DNA from: Owenia fusiformis
Lineage: Eukaryota; Annelida; Polychaeta; Sabellida; Oweniidae
DNA: 64,000 nucleotides
Direction: 5' to 3'
NCBI GenBank assembly: GCA_903813345.2
Contig: CAIIXF020000011.1
Span: 23,293,754 to 23,357,753, forward strand
Of the stretch, positions 34,801 through 48,800 are shown one piece after another (within the stretch, counting starts at the first letter, position 1; every line of letters begins with the position of its first letter). The notes beneath the pieces are model-generated. The model was not told the origin of the DNA, did not search any database, and saw only the letters and a list, made by a program, of their open reading frames with translations. Made by a program: the position numbers and the translations under genes.

Positions 34801-37800
34801 ATTAGAAAGTTAAAACCATTTCTAAGAGAATGCTGTTTTTATTACACCCGAAATCGTACTTTTTTTCATCTAATTAATTTTTTTAAAACCCTCATAATAG
34901 TTTTTGCTTTAACTCAGTTAATTTTCGACACCGTACAGAAAAGTGTACTACTGTATTTTTTGACGCTGTACGGTGACGCCTGCTTCCGCGATGGTTAGGC
35001 GTGATAGTAAATGAATTATAAAAACTTAGTTTAAAACTTGGGGACTTGGGGACACTCTCCGAGATCTACATTTATCGCCAAATCATTAATATATTATGAA
35101 ATTGTTCTATGTGCGTGGATTCACCGATATCTGAGGTAACAGGGCGTTTGCGATGTGATTCATTTATGAGAGTCCACGTTCATATTGAATCACCTACATG
35201 TTGGATGAAGACTATATTTCATTCTAGGAACAACCAATTACCAATTACGATAATCTTCTAAACAAGCATCATGTACATTTATCATTTAAGAACAATTGAT
35301 GCCTCACAGACAAGTGCTCTGAGATGAAGTGTAATAATTTTGTTTACACGATCATCATCAATATCAAAAATCTAATGCATTACCTATGTTATTACCTATG
35401 CCAATGCAGCAAATGTATTCCCAGTGCAAATAGAGATTACTTATTGTAGTATCTATTAAATAATATAAGTGTGAGAGAAAAATTTGCTGTGTAAAGAATA
35501 TATACTATCAGCATGATCAACATGAAATAAATTGAGGTTATTTTATGGGAGGGGTGGAATATGAATTTTATTTCGAGGGAAATATGATATTGACCAAGGA
35601 AAGTATCATATTGACCGAGGGCGACAGCCCGAGAGTTAATATGATATTTTCCGAGGCAAATATCATATTTTATCGAGGAAAAATTCATATTCCATCACCT
35701 ACGACCATCGATAACCTATTTATTCCATAATATTTTTCTGAAACTTGCTTTGTATGTCGTCACCCAATGATGGGTTTTGAATATCAATTTTATTCCCTGT
35801 TATTTTCCCGGGGAAAACATGTTATTATGGAATAAATACAAATAAACACATTACAGCGTGTATTTATTTCAGTATGCATGTATATAGAATACAGGGCGGG
35901 CAATTGAATGCATCACATTTTTTGCTTAACTTACGTCTTTGATTTGAAGTTTAACATATGTAGAGAAATTTTCAAATTTTATAATTCCTAATTTTCATGA
36001 CATTTGGTTAATATCTGCTCTTTTAAATATAACATGTGTAAGTGTTCCATTTTTATTTGCCAACCTTGTATATAATTTTTAAGCAGACACCCTGATTTTG
36101 TAGAGTACAAAAAGGTATGCTATTTCACAAGTTGGTCACAATACAGACAAGGACCAGCGAGATTTATTCCTGAGAATATCGACCCGTCTCTTTGCACGCA
36201 CATCATCTATGCATTCGCTTACATAGACAAAAGAGCAAGTGATTACAGTAAACTGAGAGTGTTTGAACACAACGATGTTTGTAAGCATTACACTACTTAC
36301 TTTCATGATAAATCATAGCATTTTTCTCTCTCAAAGCAGGAATTCTATGATTCACGAAAATGTCCTGCATAACTTTAGAAAGTTATATATTCCGTAATCA
36401 AAACCTTATTGTATAATCATATCCTGAGATAAATCACAGATTCATCGCTATATGTACCAACACACTTTATACTGTACTTAAAGCTGCTGATGACAATTAA
36501 AAACCGATCAAATTTTCGATTGAAATTAGGAATTCTATCTCATAAACATCGTTGATTTATCATGCTTTCTCATTCATTCACCCATGATTCAACCTTGAAT
36601 TCAAGCCCTTGAATAAATCATTGAAAACTTGAAAAAACAATCGTTGAAAAACAACCTGTTTAAATATTACAATGTTATTTTGCTATGCCACTGTCAATGT
36701 CCAATGTTCATTATCAATGCACTAAATACAATAGACTAGATGCGAGTAGAAATCATCTTGATTTACGTCCTTAAAAATTACATCTAGAAAAGTGGTTTTG
36801 AAAAGAGTTTATTAACTTTGAAAATTACATTTTCTTTGAAAATGTGACTTCTAGGTCGATGAGATTCCTCATACACTGTTGATCCACTCGATTACGCTGG
36901 TTACCTCGTGGAACATCGAATGTACGATTTTTCTTTTTTTCTTATTTCACAAGTTGTAGGCAGAATTCCCACATGTTTATCACCTTCGACGTTCCGACAT
37001 TTTGTTACCGAAACGGCGTAATCGAGCGGATCACCAGTGCAGACCCAACATTGTAAAATCACAAAAAGTGAAACATCTTTTCTTGTGTTGGGCAGATAAT
37101 ATTTTCTTTTAACAGGACATATTTTAATTTGTATTACTATGATACATAAGGGGAATATGAAAAGTGAACCACTAAAACTGATGAATATTCAAGTTTTAGA
37201 GAACTGTGTAATACCCTGCCATGTTATTTCCCTCGAATCAACCACCTGGTGGCGAAACTGGTAACTTCCTACTCGCATCTGAGTAATTCAATGATGTTAT
37301 TTGCTCTTAGATTCTTAGATCAGAGAATAGTGCTTTCTCCAAAAACAACACATCTTGCATGGGGCAGATCCGTAGTAGGTGGGAAAATCAACTTAACGTT
37401 AATTTATTACAGCAATGTATCAAAGGATCAACTCTCTAAAACGACGTAATCGCTCACTGAAGACTTTGTTAGCAGTTGGGGGCTGGAACCACGGATCAGG
37501 TCCTTTCTCCATTATGGCAAATAATGCAACCAAGCGAAGAAACTTTGTGAAAAACTCCATTGCGTTTTTAAGACGGTATCGCTTTGACGGCCTCGATTTG
37601 GATTGGGAGTACCCAGCCCAACGAGACAGTACTAACATAAATACAGATAAAGTTGCCTTTGTGAAACTATGCAAGGTAAGAATGTAGTCCTAGATATGAT
37701 AGTAAATGAACACTTTCCAAGGACAAGTCGAAGACATAAAACAAAGCAAAATGCATATCATTGGAACAACCAAAGTTTCGTTGAAACAGGCATTATTGGG

Positions 37801-40800
37801 ATCTCGATCAATATAGTAGTTTCAATATAGTTTTGAAATCTCGCTAATTCTCGTCGTTTATCGTGTGATTTTAAGGGACTTGCACTTTAAACCTCTCACG
37901 ACTAACTTTTCTTTTTGAGTAGCATATTTGAAGTCAGTGAAAAGTTTTCCACAATAATTACTTTGATTTATACAGTTATGTCATTTAAATAATTTTCCAT
38001 GACCATGACATGAAAAATTTTAGGCCAGATCCCCATTACCGCAATGTAAGATTCTTTAAAACCAAGGTTTATTCGTATGACAACCAAAAACAGCATGATT
38101 CATCACAATATGTACATTGACAGGGTTTATTTAGTTTAATCTGTATTATCATCGAAGTGATGAATTCTTAATTGCAAAATTGATTTCTTTTTCAAAAATA
38201 CATTTCGTAATGCCATCCAATTATCTAAGACATGAATTCAGATTAATTGGCATAATTGATTAAAAAAAAGTCGCAGAATGTGATGCAGTATTACTGAAGG
38301 GCAGCTTAACATTGTTTTTCATTAATTAAATAAGATTATCAGTTTAGATAAATATCCTTGTTGAAAAATAATATTGTTTGGTTTGTTAAGACACGCAAGT
38401 CTATTTAATCGGTAAAGAATACAAAGGGTGATTTGCATGACATGTACCTACAACATTGTTCCGTTTTCTCCGTTCTATGGATGAATCAAACCAAGTAGTT
38501 TTTGGATCATTATCATATGCTTCCTCGTTAGAAGTTTATCTCTTAAATCATTTTTCATTTTCCAATTTTAGCGAGTGACACGTGTTTTTGAAATAAATTC
38601 TTCAAGTCTGTTTTAATAAATGATAAAGCACAGATAGCCGTCGCTAATCTATTAAACGCTATATATATTGATGTTGCATGTATAATCATATACATGTATT
38701 TAACATGATGTTTTCTCTTGAATAAAGGACCTGAAGAATGGTTTCCAGCGAGAAGCAAGATCATCTAGAAAACCTCGTTTATTACTGGCTGCTGCAGTTG
38801 GATGCGGGCCTCGAAACATTCATACATCATACGATGTGCGATCAATGTCAAGGTATGTTTGGTTAGTCAAATAAACTTACCGAGTTTTCCGTCTTTTCAG
38901 GAAATGATTAAGTTAGTTCAAATGTCAAAAATTTAGCGACGCCCCCTTCAAGCCTTCACTTTATTATGTGATCTACTTCATTTGATATGACACGTTGTAG
39001 GCACTTGGATTTCATTAACTTGATGACGTATGACTTGGCTGGCCAATGGGATGGTAGAACTGGAATCCATGGAGCTCTTCATGGTGCACCTGGTGATGCA
39101 TCATACGAACTGAATCAGGTATTGTGTAGGATGAATAAAATATTTCTTCATCCTAGGTATTGTTTATAGTTTGCAATTTGCTTATGGAACTTATGATTAA
39201 ATGGCATCCCGAAATAGTGTAAATTTGAAATCAAATGGTCAAAATATTCTTGTTGAGAATCATATCTTTGCTTATATATCATTCATTGCCATGCCTTTTC
39301 TAAAAAATCAAAACTTTTGTTTTTATTTCGATTTCCACAAAACACAACGATTGATAAGGGTGCCCCTTTTAGTTTAAACTCAGCATACCTTCGCTGTGTC
39401 ATGAATCTCACCGGGTACTACTTGTGACCGTCTAAGGTATTGGATACACGTTACTTTTAAGGAATGGTCGGTAAATAGGTATATCGAACTTGGTGCCCCA
39501 AGAAAGAAACTGGTGCTTGGAATTCCTATGTATGGTCGATCATTCAAGTTGACAAGTGGTAGTTCAGATGTCGGTGCACCTGCAGCTTTCTCGGGTGCAA
39601 TTGCTGGTCCCTACACAGTACAATCTGGTATCATGGCCTATTACGAAGTAGGTTGTATTTTTTCAATGATTTGGAATACAAGTCAAATTTAGCGAATGAA
39701 AGCTATATAGAGGTTTTAATCATTTGATAATTTCTGTATAATGTTATTTATATCCCACCCTAAGCAGACTTTATTCCGCAGAAATGGTATGAATAACACG
39801 AGGGAACGATGCGGAACCAGTGGTCTTTTACAATCATGTTCATATATGATCGTTGACACTCAATAAAAAGGAAATAGTGGAAATAATTTTGTAATTAATT
39901 TCAAGATATCTAAAATATGATCCTCGGCTACTAACCTATAATACCGTGTGATATGTCTCGATGTATCACTTTTAAATAGGTTTGTGCGAAGATCAAAGCA
40001 GGTTGGGAGTACAAGTTTGACCCATTGCGGATGGATTCATACAGTTACAACGGCACAGACTGGGTAGGATTCAGTGACAAAACCAGTGTTGCTAAAAAGG
40101 TAATTTTACCACAAATGCATTTTTTCCAAAAAGTAGCCCAGGTGCATAAATAGAGATTATCCTATATGAGGTTCAGGATATTGGGATTATCCCGAAGCCA
40201 ATATAATATATCTGCCCGAGGGCCGTAGGTCCCGAGGGTAGATATATTATATTGGCCAAGGGATAATCCAAATATCCTGAACCGACTATAGGATGATCTG
40301 TTTATCCCATACCAATCACATTTTTCAATTGGCCACAGTTCAGAAACTTTGCAACCAACTGTGGAATTATTTTTAAATATTCATGTCCAGTTTTGTATTC
40401 TTGTCCGTAGCCGGATTTTCCTGTTCAAATCTTTGATTATTAACGGGGCATACTGCCCCTTCCCTACTTTAAAGCATCAAACAGATCGCGATTGTCTGCG
40501 TTTTTGTCCATTGTCGTTTACAATATGCGAGCGTTACAAACAAAGAACCAATACGACGGGAACAGCGATTATGACGTAGCGGGCAGATATACTATATCTG
40601 CCCGCTAGGAGCGGGACGTAAAGCTATATCTGCCCGCTGATGAAAATATAAGTTTTTACAAACCGGCTTTATGTACCTGTAACACCTCCAAGTATGGGAT
40701 AAATAATTGTCTCTGTGCTTGTTTCTGTGTTTTCAAATTATTAAACGGCTGCAAATAGAACTAATACAATTATAAAATACGTGACAAAAACACTATATAT

Positions 40801-43800
40801 TTTTCCATAAATTTGAACATAGGCTGAGTTCATTAAGGCCAAACGTCTTGGTGGTGCCATGATCTGGTCACTTGATTTTGACAATTTTAAAAGAAATGCG
40901 TTATGTAACACGGATAAAGAAGATTTCACCTTATTGAAAACGATCAATAAGGTCTTAGATGGAATAGTTGAAACAACCACTGCAGCAACTGTAACCACAA
41001 CAACAGAGCCAGAAGACGTTGGTAAGTGTGTTCATAATATTTATCTTCAAAGTGTTTAAGGTATATCCTAACTGGACTACCAAAGAGTGTTACAAAACAC
41101 AACAAGATAAGGGAATATCGGGGGAGTGTCTAAAGTACAAGTATTATACAAATAGTGACTGCCATTGAGGGCAATAGTGTAAATTATTTCCCCGAGGGAA
41201 TATCCTCTACGATGTACTATTCCTGAAGCCGCAGGCTGAGGGAATAGTACATTGTAGAGGATATTCCCAAGGGGAAATCATTTACACTATTGCTCGAAAT
41301 TAGGCAGTCACTATTTGTTTTATTATATATCCTATGCTGACTCTTGTCCCGTTTCCTCTGCGAAGGCCAAAAAGGCTTAGAAAGCCCCCTCCCCGGGTCC
41401 ATTGTTAGCATTATAAGCTGTGACGTCATCAGATGCTCAACAGAAATTTTTGCCTCTGAGACTCTCACTTGACAAATTCAATCGCGTTTAACACGCGGAA
41501 TAGATTATCATAACACTCGAAATTACACAGACGTATTGAGCTTAGGGAACTTTATACACGTTGCTTATATTGTATCGTTCACGCACGTCTGTCATGGTGA
41601 ACGGAGTTGATTTGTGTTTGTGCTCATCCTCCATTTTTCTGTTTTTCGTCTGCGCAGTGATGATGCGCAGACGTTTCCAAGGGTAATAGAAGTTGCAATC
41701 GTGACGTCAGCGGGCAATAGTTCAAATGTATATTCCCGCTGACGTCACATTTGAGGGAATATAACTTTCCGAGGGAAATAGTAAATCTATTTCGGAACAC
41801 GTGACTAGGTATTGACCAATCAGGATTAGTGTTACATATTGGGTATATAATAAAATGTAATAATTGGGGAAAAACTCAATATATCAAACTTTGCTCTGAA
41901 TTCTTTGCACCACCCGACCCTCCGCTCCATTCAGGAATAATTATCACAATCTAAATCCACGAGACAATGGGGCATTTTATTCATTTCGAACTCAAAACAA
42001 ATCGTAGGGGTAAGGATGTTAATCTTCATCTCCAGAACTCAAAAAGGTGTGCTATTATACAAGTTGGTCACAGTACAGAAAGGGAGCTGGACGGTTTCTG
42101 CCTGAGGATATTGACCCATCTCTATGCACCCATATCATTTATGCATTCGCTTACGTGGACACCAGGATAAACTCTTACAGTTATAGTGGACTGAAGGCCT
42201 ATGAATACAATGATGTTCGTAAGTATAAAAATGTCGATTCAAGGATTTCTACAATTAACGTGAGTCAACATTTGGAGTTCAATGAGTGGCCTATTTTTTA
42301 CAATTTTGAGTTTCATGAATTGAAAATATTTTAAAAAGTACATCTTCCGATCACAGGGCTTCAAAATCCAGAATATCTTCTTTCTTTTTACCCCCTGCGA
42401 TAAGCAGTTAGCATTTCCCCGATTAAGAACTCGCAATTTGATTCGCTGTCGCAACATTGCGACAGCAATCAAGTTTACGTCATCGGCGTATAGTTAGATC
42501 ACGTGATTCAGTTTTATCGGGCGCTTCCAAAGTGGTTATAGCAGGGGGAAGAAGGAGGTACGGATTCTTGACACCTGCTTAAGAGGATGAAAAAGTAAGA
42601 TTATGGTAAGATTTAAGCATATTTTCAAAGATCTAAACTTAGGCAATGGCCAATATGTTCTTTCAGATTTTAGGGAACATAAAACATTAAATTCCTATTT
42701 TTCACTATCATTTGTTCTCATTGAATTGTAGAAATGTATGAGAGTATTAACGCCCTGAAGAAACAAAATCCTTCACTGAAAACATTGTTAGCAGTGGGGG
42801 GCTGGAACCATGGATCTAAACCATTCTCCTATATGGCTAACAGAATGGCCAATCGCAAGAATTTTGTGACAAATTCTATCAAGTATTTGAAACGGTATGG
42901 CTTTGATGGGTTATCTTTGGATTGGGCATATCCAGGACAACGAGATTCAAACAGCAGTACTGATAAAGCCGCTTTTGTAGAACTATGCAAGGTATGAATA
43001 AAAAAGTTTCATTTTTGAATATTTTAAGAGTATAACACTGCAAACATTTCTCAGGGTTGATTGAACATATCAACCTTAATTCACCCTTGAATTTCCCCAA
43101 GTATTACTTTAACCATGATTGTGTGTTTTCAATAATTATCAAATTATAAAGTATGTAGTCACCCTCCTTACTTAATCATTTGCAAATTGCAAAATGTCAG
43201 TTTTGGAAAGGTAATATCAATTTAAAATATTTTTCCTTAATCAAGGACATGAAAGCTGGCTTCGAGAAAGAAGCAAAATCCTCTGCTGGACCTCGCTTGA
43301 TATTGACTGCCGCAGTTGGATGTGGACCTAAGAATATTGAAACATCATATGATGTACCTGGAATATCTAGGTATGTAGCTTTGTTTTAAAACAAACCCCA
43401 AATATCCTAAACTATGATCTTCAGTTTTGCATTGTATAATCCAGATTGTTATTTGTGATATAACATATCACTTTTGTAGGTATCTCGATTTCATTAACTT
43501 GATGGCTTATGACTTAGCTGGCCAGTTTAGAACAGGGATCCATGGAGCTCTTCACAGTGGACAAGGGGATGCATCGCTCGAGCTGAATCAGGTATTGCCT
43601 TGGCCTGTGAAATAGAAATAGAACATTTTTCGATGTTTTTCATTTTCCAGGGTTTCCATACATTTATAAAGTGACCTTGTTCGATTGATTAATAGTACAA
43701 AAACGTCATTTCGAAGGACAATATGGTGAAGTTTTGGACCGAGCGCCGTTACCACCGTTAATGACCAGGACAGAAACAACGAGAAAATCTTACACACTGA

Positions 43801-45859
43801 ACGATATCTAATTTCACGGGAAAAATTGCTGGTCAAGAATGCAATTAATTCATATTGCTCAGGTCGATATAGTAAAATAAATACCTTCTAAACTAACACT
43901 AAAACCCCTAGAACTGTCCCGGGAAGGTGGTAATAATAATACGTATTCGGTGCTCTTAAAAACACCGATCCAGATTTAAATTGAAAATGAATATTGACAT
44001 TAAAATACAAATAGCATCCTTTCAGGAATGGTCTGTAAAAAAGTTTATCGAATTGGGTGCACCTAAGAAAAAGCTGGTGTTGGGAATTCCTTTGTTTGGT
44101 AGATCGTACAAGTTGAGAACTGCAAATTCAGCTATCGGTGCTCCTGCGACTACAAAGGGTGCTATCGGTGGCCCTTACACAGTGGAACCTGGTTTTATGG
44201 CATATTACGAAGTAAGTTAATTTCCTAACAAACAAATATTCAGTGCCTTATTGCCAAGTGCATGTTGTTGTTGTTTTCTATTCATTCCTCAATCTGTGCA
44301 TTAATATTGTCTTTTAGCTCATTAGCCAATCAAAATCAACGTTTCGTTGAAGTAGCCCAATTAACATCTAGAATATCATGAATATAAAACGCGCGTCTAA
44401 AAACGCAACAAACCATTGGTACCTGTTACACTGCTGGGTTGAGTCTAACGAAGCATTTTTGTAACGAAGGTTAGCGAAAAAATTGTGTCCACACTGGCTT
44501 TATCCAACCCTAACGAAGCAATTATTTGGTGTTACACTGCACTTAAAATGCTTCGTTGCGCGTGCGCATTACTCATCTGCCCCACCCACTTATTATGATT
44601 AATATTTCTATTCTTTTGATATAAACCATTGATCAAACTCAAAAATCTAATTTTTAATCTTTATTTTAACAAATCAGCACAGAAAAAGACTAGTTCAAAA
44701 TTCTCGGGAAAATAAAACAAGATGAATGTGATCATTCCGTACACTTGTCCATACATTTTCCCTATCATTTCGATTTTTATATATTTCAGCTGTCAATACG
44801 ATTACAAGTATTGTTTTCATTTTCTATCATTTCCTTTGGAAAACATGTGGAATAAAAATAGGCCTATGTTAATTACTAGGAGGAATTGGATTTGGGGTTT
44901 ATTCAGACGACTAGTATGTAATATCGTATAAAAATGTTCAATTTCCAAATAGACTTCTCAGTTATATTTCAAATAGTGTAGCCATTACTAAAATATCTCG
45001 GTGTTCGGCTGGTGGTTTAACTCACGCGGTCCTAACTTCGATCGTTAATTTGAATTTTCGACCTACCAGATGTGAAAATCAAGGATTGCGAGTCTCATAC
45101 TGCACCGTTTTTCTTCAAACCTATACCATTAAAAGCAAAACAAAATTCCCTTTCTGTCGGTGCATTACTTTATTGTAAAGAGTCCCTCATTCTAGCAGCG
45201 TTTTGGTCCCCAGTTGTTAGAAGGCCTTCTTACAGCTGGGGACCAAAATGCCGCTGGAAGTAGGGACTCTGTTTAAGAGAATAATGTACCATCAGAAAGG
45301 GATTTTTGTTATGCTTTGAATGGAACAAGTTTGAAGAAAAACGGTGCAGTATGAGACTCGTAATCCTTGATTTTCAAACATCCGGTAGGTCAAAAATTCA
45401 AATTAACGGTCGAAGTTAAGACCGCGTGTAACTACTATTTCATGACCAATTCATTTTAATATGAATATTACCCGTCTCGCCAATACTCCATGCATATTTG
45501 AGTGAGTTTGACATAAATTAGTATGTTAATCCATAAGCCGTCTGTTGAATTCGAAAATGGCGCAAATAGGAAGAAACTTGAATATCAGTTGTAAGCATCG
45601 TCTTACGACACATCAATAGTGTTTGGGGCTGGCCTTAAACATGCAGCCTCTCTGTGGCAAATATCTGTCGACAAGAAACAGTTTTGGCCACCGTTCCTTG
45701 TCCGCAGGTTTTACGGAAGTTTTACGGAAGTTTTGAAACGTAATTAATTCAATATATTTAAACATGAAGTTTAAATTCAATTACAATTTAAAATCGTCGA
45801 AGAATAAAATAATGGAACGACTATTTTCGAATCAATCAAATCGGCTATATTCCCTGATG

Positions 45860-45890
<31 letters not shown>

Positions 45891-48800
45891 GAATTTATTC
45901 ATTCAAACTTATTAGCAAATACATAATTCCAATCGCCCGAAGGCATTATAGGAAAGATGGACATTTAAACAATATATATTAATACATATAATAAATCATA
46001 ATAGTACACTATACAACAGGTTAAAGGGGATGCACTTGTAGGGTGGGGATAGGGGAGGGGTGTTTGGAGGGGAGACTAAACAGGTTCACTTTAGGAGGGA
46101 ATTCAGATATTGGCAGAAATAAAATCAGCCACTTTGGACAAGAGTTGCGAATTTGTTTCTAAAGGTAGATCAGGATCTCCATAATAGAATAAAGAAAGTA
46201 AATCAGCTTGATTTTTATGTTTATTAAAGGCTCCTGGTGCAATCAATTCAATGTCATTTTTTAATGTTTGAAAATTCAATTCATTATTTGGACATTTCAG
46301 AAAAAAGTGCTTTGGCGTACTGGTAGCTCCACATGAGCAATTTGGGCCATCAATAAAGGTAAAGTTATGGGCGTATAGTTGAGCCCTAAAAAGTAAATCA
46401 GCTCTAAGTCTGTTTATGATTATTTCTTGTTTTCTTGTCAAATTAAGAAAGGTAGATGGTAGAGTGAGTTTTTTGGGAGCAAAATAAGTTTTTTGATATT
46501 TTTTGAAAGTCTGAAGTGTCTTCTTTTCCCTGATATATGATGGCAGCATTGACCATGAACTGATTGCACCTAGGACTGCCGACTCCAAGAATCTGTTGCT
46601 ACAGCGGATAGGTAGCTTGAAGTCAAAAGTGTTACGATTAGTTCTAATGCTTTTATTTTTGTACTTCTCAAAGATCTCATTTAGATATACAGGATTTGTT
46701 CCATTGACAACCTTGTACATATTCCCTGATGTGATTCACCGGGAAGCAATTGTATCAGTATCATGGTATTAACACCTTTAGAACACGGGCTTTAGAATTA
46801 CATTCAAGGTATAATTATTCGAGGCGCAAGAAAAAATTAATATTAAACATGTATGCCACAACTTTCTATTTAGTAAGCATATCTTATGTAATTTCAAAAG
46901 TTTACCCTTCCACACTTGAGACGGAGTTTGCCGAAAGAGGGACATTTAAATATTCTAGGTTTATTCTCTAATAGATCAGATAAACGTTTCAAAACTACCG
47001 TATACATATACGGTAAAACCTGCGTTTTTTAGATTTAATACTTTTTGTCATATCAATGCGAGGAAAGGCAGGGAATCGAATGAAATGCTACGAAAGACGG
47101 TAAATCACATTTGTACGTGGCGTTTAGGGCTTGAGTTAGCGTCAATCAGTGACGCAAATAGGTAATTATTTTAATCAAAACGTAGCATTATAATAATACG
47201 TACTTAAAAACATGCTCTTTCCTCGCGATTCCTCTCATTTAATACAAAATGATGAATGTGCTCTTTATTACGCGCATGCGCAAACCGCCAACTAAGCATT
47301 TTCTAACGAAGCTACCTGTTACACAGGCCAAAAAAGCTTCGTTGGGAGCTAACCTTCGTTGAATTTTCTACTCAATTGCTTCGTTATCAACTAAGCTTTT
47401 CCAACGAAGGCGGAGGTGTTACACTGGCCCAAAATTGCTTCGTTACGAAGCTTTTTGTCAAATTGCTTCGTAACGAAGCATTTCAACTGGCCTGTGTAAC
47501 AGGGGTCATTAACTCGTTATACCAAAAAAAACATTCATCATTTCCTTCAATGAACCAGTAAGTAACTTCCCTACTCTTTGCAATACTATTACTATTCGCA
47601 ATAGTATGTTATTGGTTCACATCGTGTCATGGGTGACCGGATAAGCTATCGTTTTACATAGTAGGCAAGAATCTGCCCAAGACCAAGTGAAATACAATTG
47701 TAAAAATCAGTGCTGATGGTAAGGCACATCCTTCTTCAAAGGACTTCATGTAAATTAATGGAAAGAAGTGGAATACCCACGTGTAGGACATAGACCAATC
47801 AGAGAGTGAAGAATATGACAGTGATATGATAATACTTGTCGCTTGACTTGAATAAAAAAGTTTTCTAAGAATACCATATTTCTCATATTACTAGGTTTGT
47901 GCCAAACTTAAAGCAGGTTGGAGGTATAAGTTTGATTCGCAGCGTGGAGACCCGTATGCTTATTCTGGTTATAACTGGGTAGGATTTAGTGACAAGACCA
48001 GTGTAGCAAAGAAGGTAATCATTACACAAATATAAAGCCTCTGACCTACATTCACAAATATGCCTGGAAAAAGCTTTTCAATAATGCTCCATATACCACT
48101 GTCTCAAATCAGGGAAAAATTCCCATATGTGCGAACAAATTTCACGAAGTAAAATCTTATATTATATATTGCATACACGTACGTATGTCCAATAATGTAA
48201 ATTAAATATATTTCTTGTTAAGGCTGAATTCATCATAGATGAAGACCTTGGTGGTGCCATGATATGGGCCCTCGATCTGGACAATTTTAACAAAGATTCA
48301 TTGTGCAACACGGATACAGAGGATTTCCCACTGTTAAAAACCATTAATAAAGTCTTTGACACTGCAGGTATATACACAACAACAATATCATTATGCAAGT
48401 GGATCTCAGTTAATCAAAAACATTTTCATTTTTATTTTAACAACATAATTTGTTATTTGAAATCCTACCTCTCTTTCAGTACCACACCAAAATAGCTATG
48501 AACCATGGTAATGAATATAAAAACTAGATAGTGTGCTAGGTAATCAGTATTAAGAATCGTACAAATTCTTATGGGATCAGCTGAATCAGCACAAAAAAAC
48601 ATACTAGCTGGATACTTTGTCTGAACGCTTTAACATAATCGAACGCATTTTACAGATCAACGGAAGTTGTTCAAATGTCCATCCACACCAGTTTATCGCA
48701 AGTACCAGACCTCTGATTGTACAAAGTACGTTACTTGTCTTAATGGGGAAAACTATGGAACCAAGCCCTGCAGGAGTGGTCTACTTTTCTCCGAGTCCAA

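Larger units (their letters stand above)
44422..47503. repeat. 3.1-kb TIR element with TAACGAAGC sub-repeats
   Basis: The left end CCTGTTACACTG and the right end GTGTAACAGG are inverted. Both termini, about 170 and 230 bp, are built of repeated TAACGAAGC/GCTTCGTTA words, usual for subterminal transposase-binding repeats. The element occupies the intron between exons 44026-44211 and 47895-48014. It hosts a palindrome and a LINE insertion. No transposase remains. Confidence 0.7.

Noticed and set aside
47250-47505. Tandem TAACGAAGC words as a regulatory array of the chitinase
   Set aside because: The same words occur inverted at 44422-44590, so they are better explained as subterminal repeats of a transposon.
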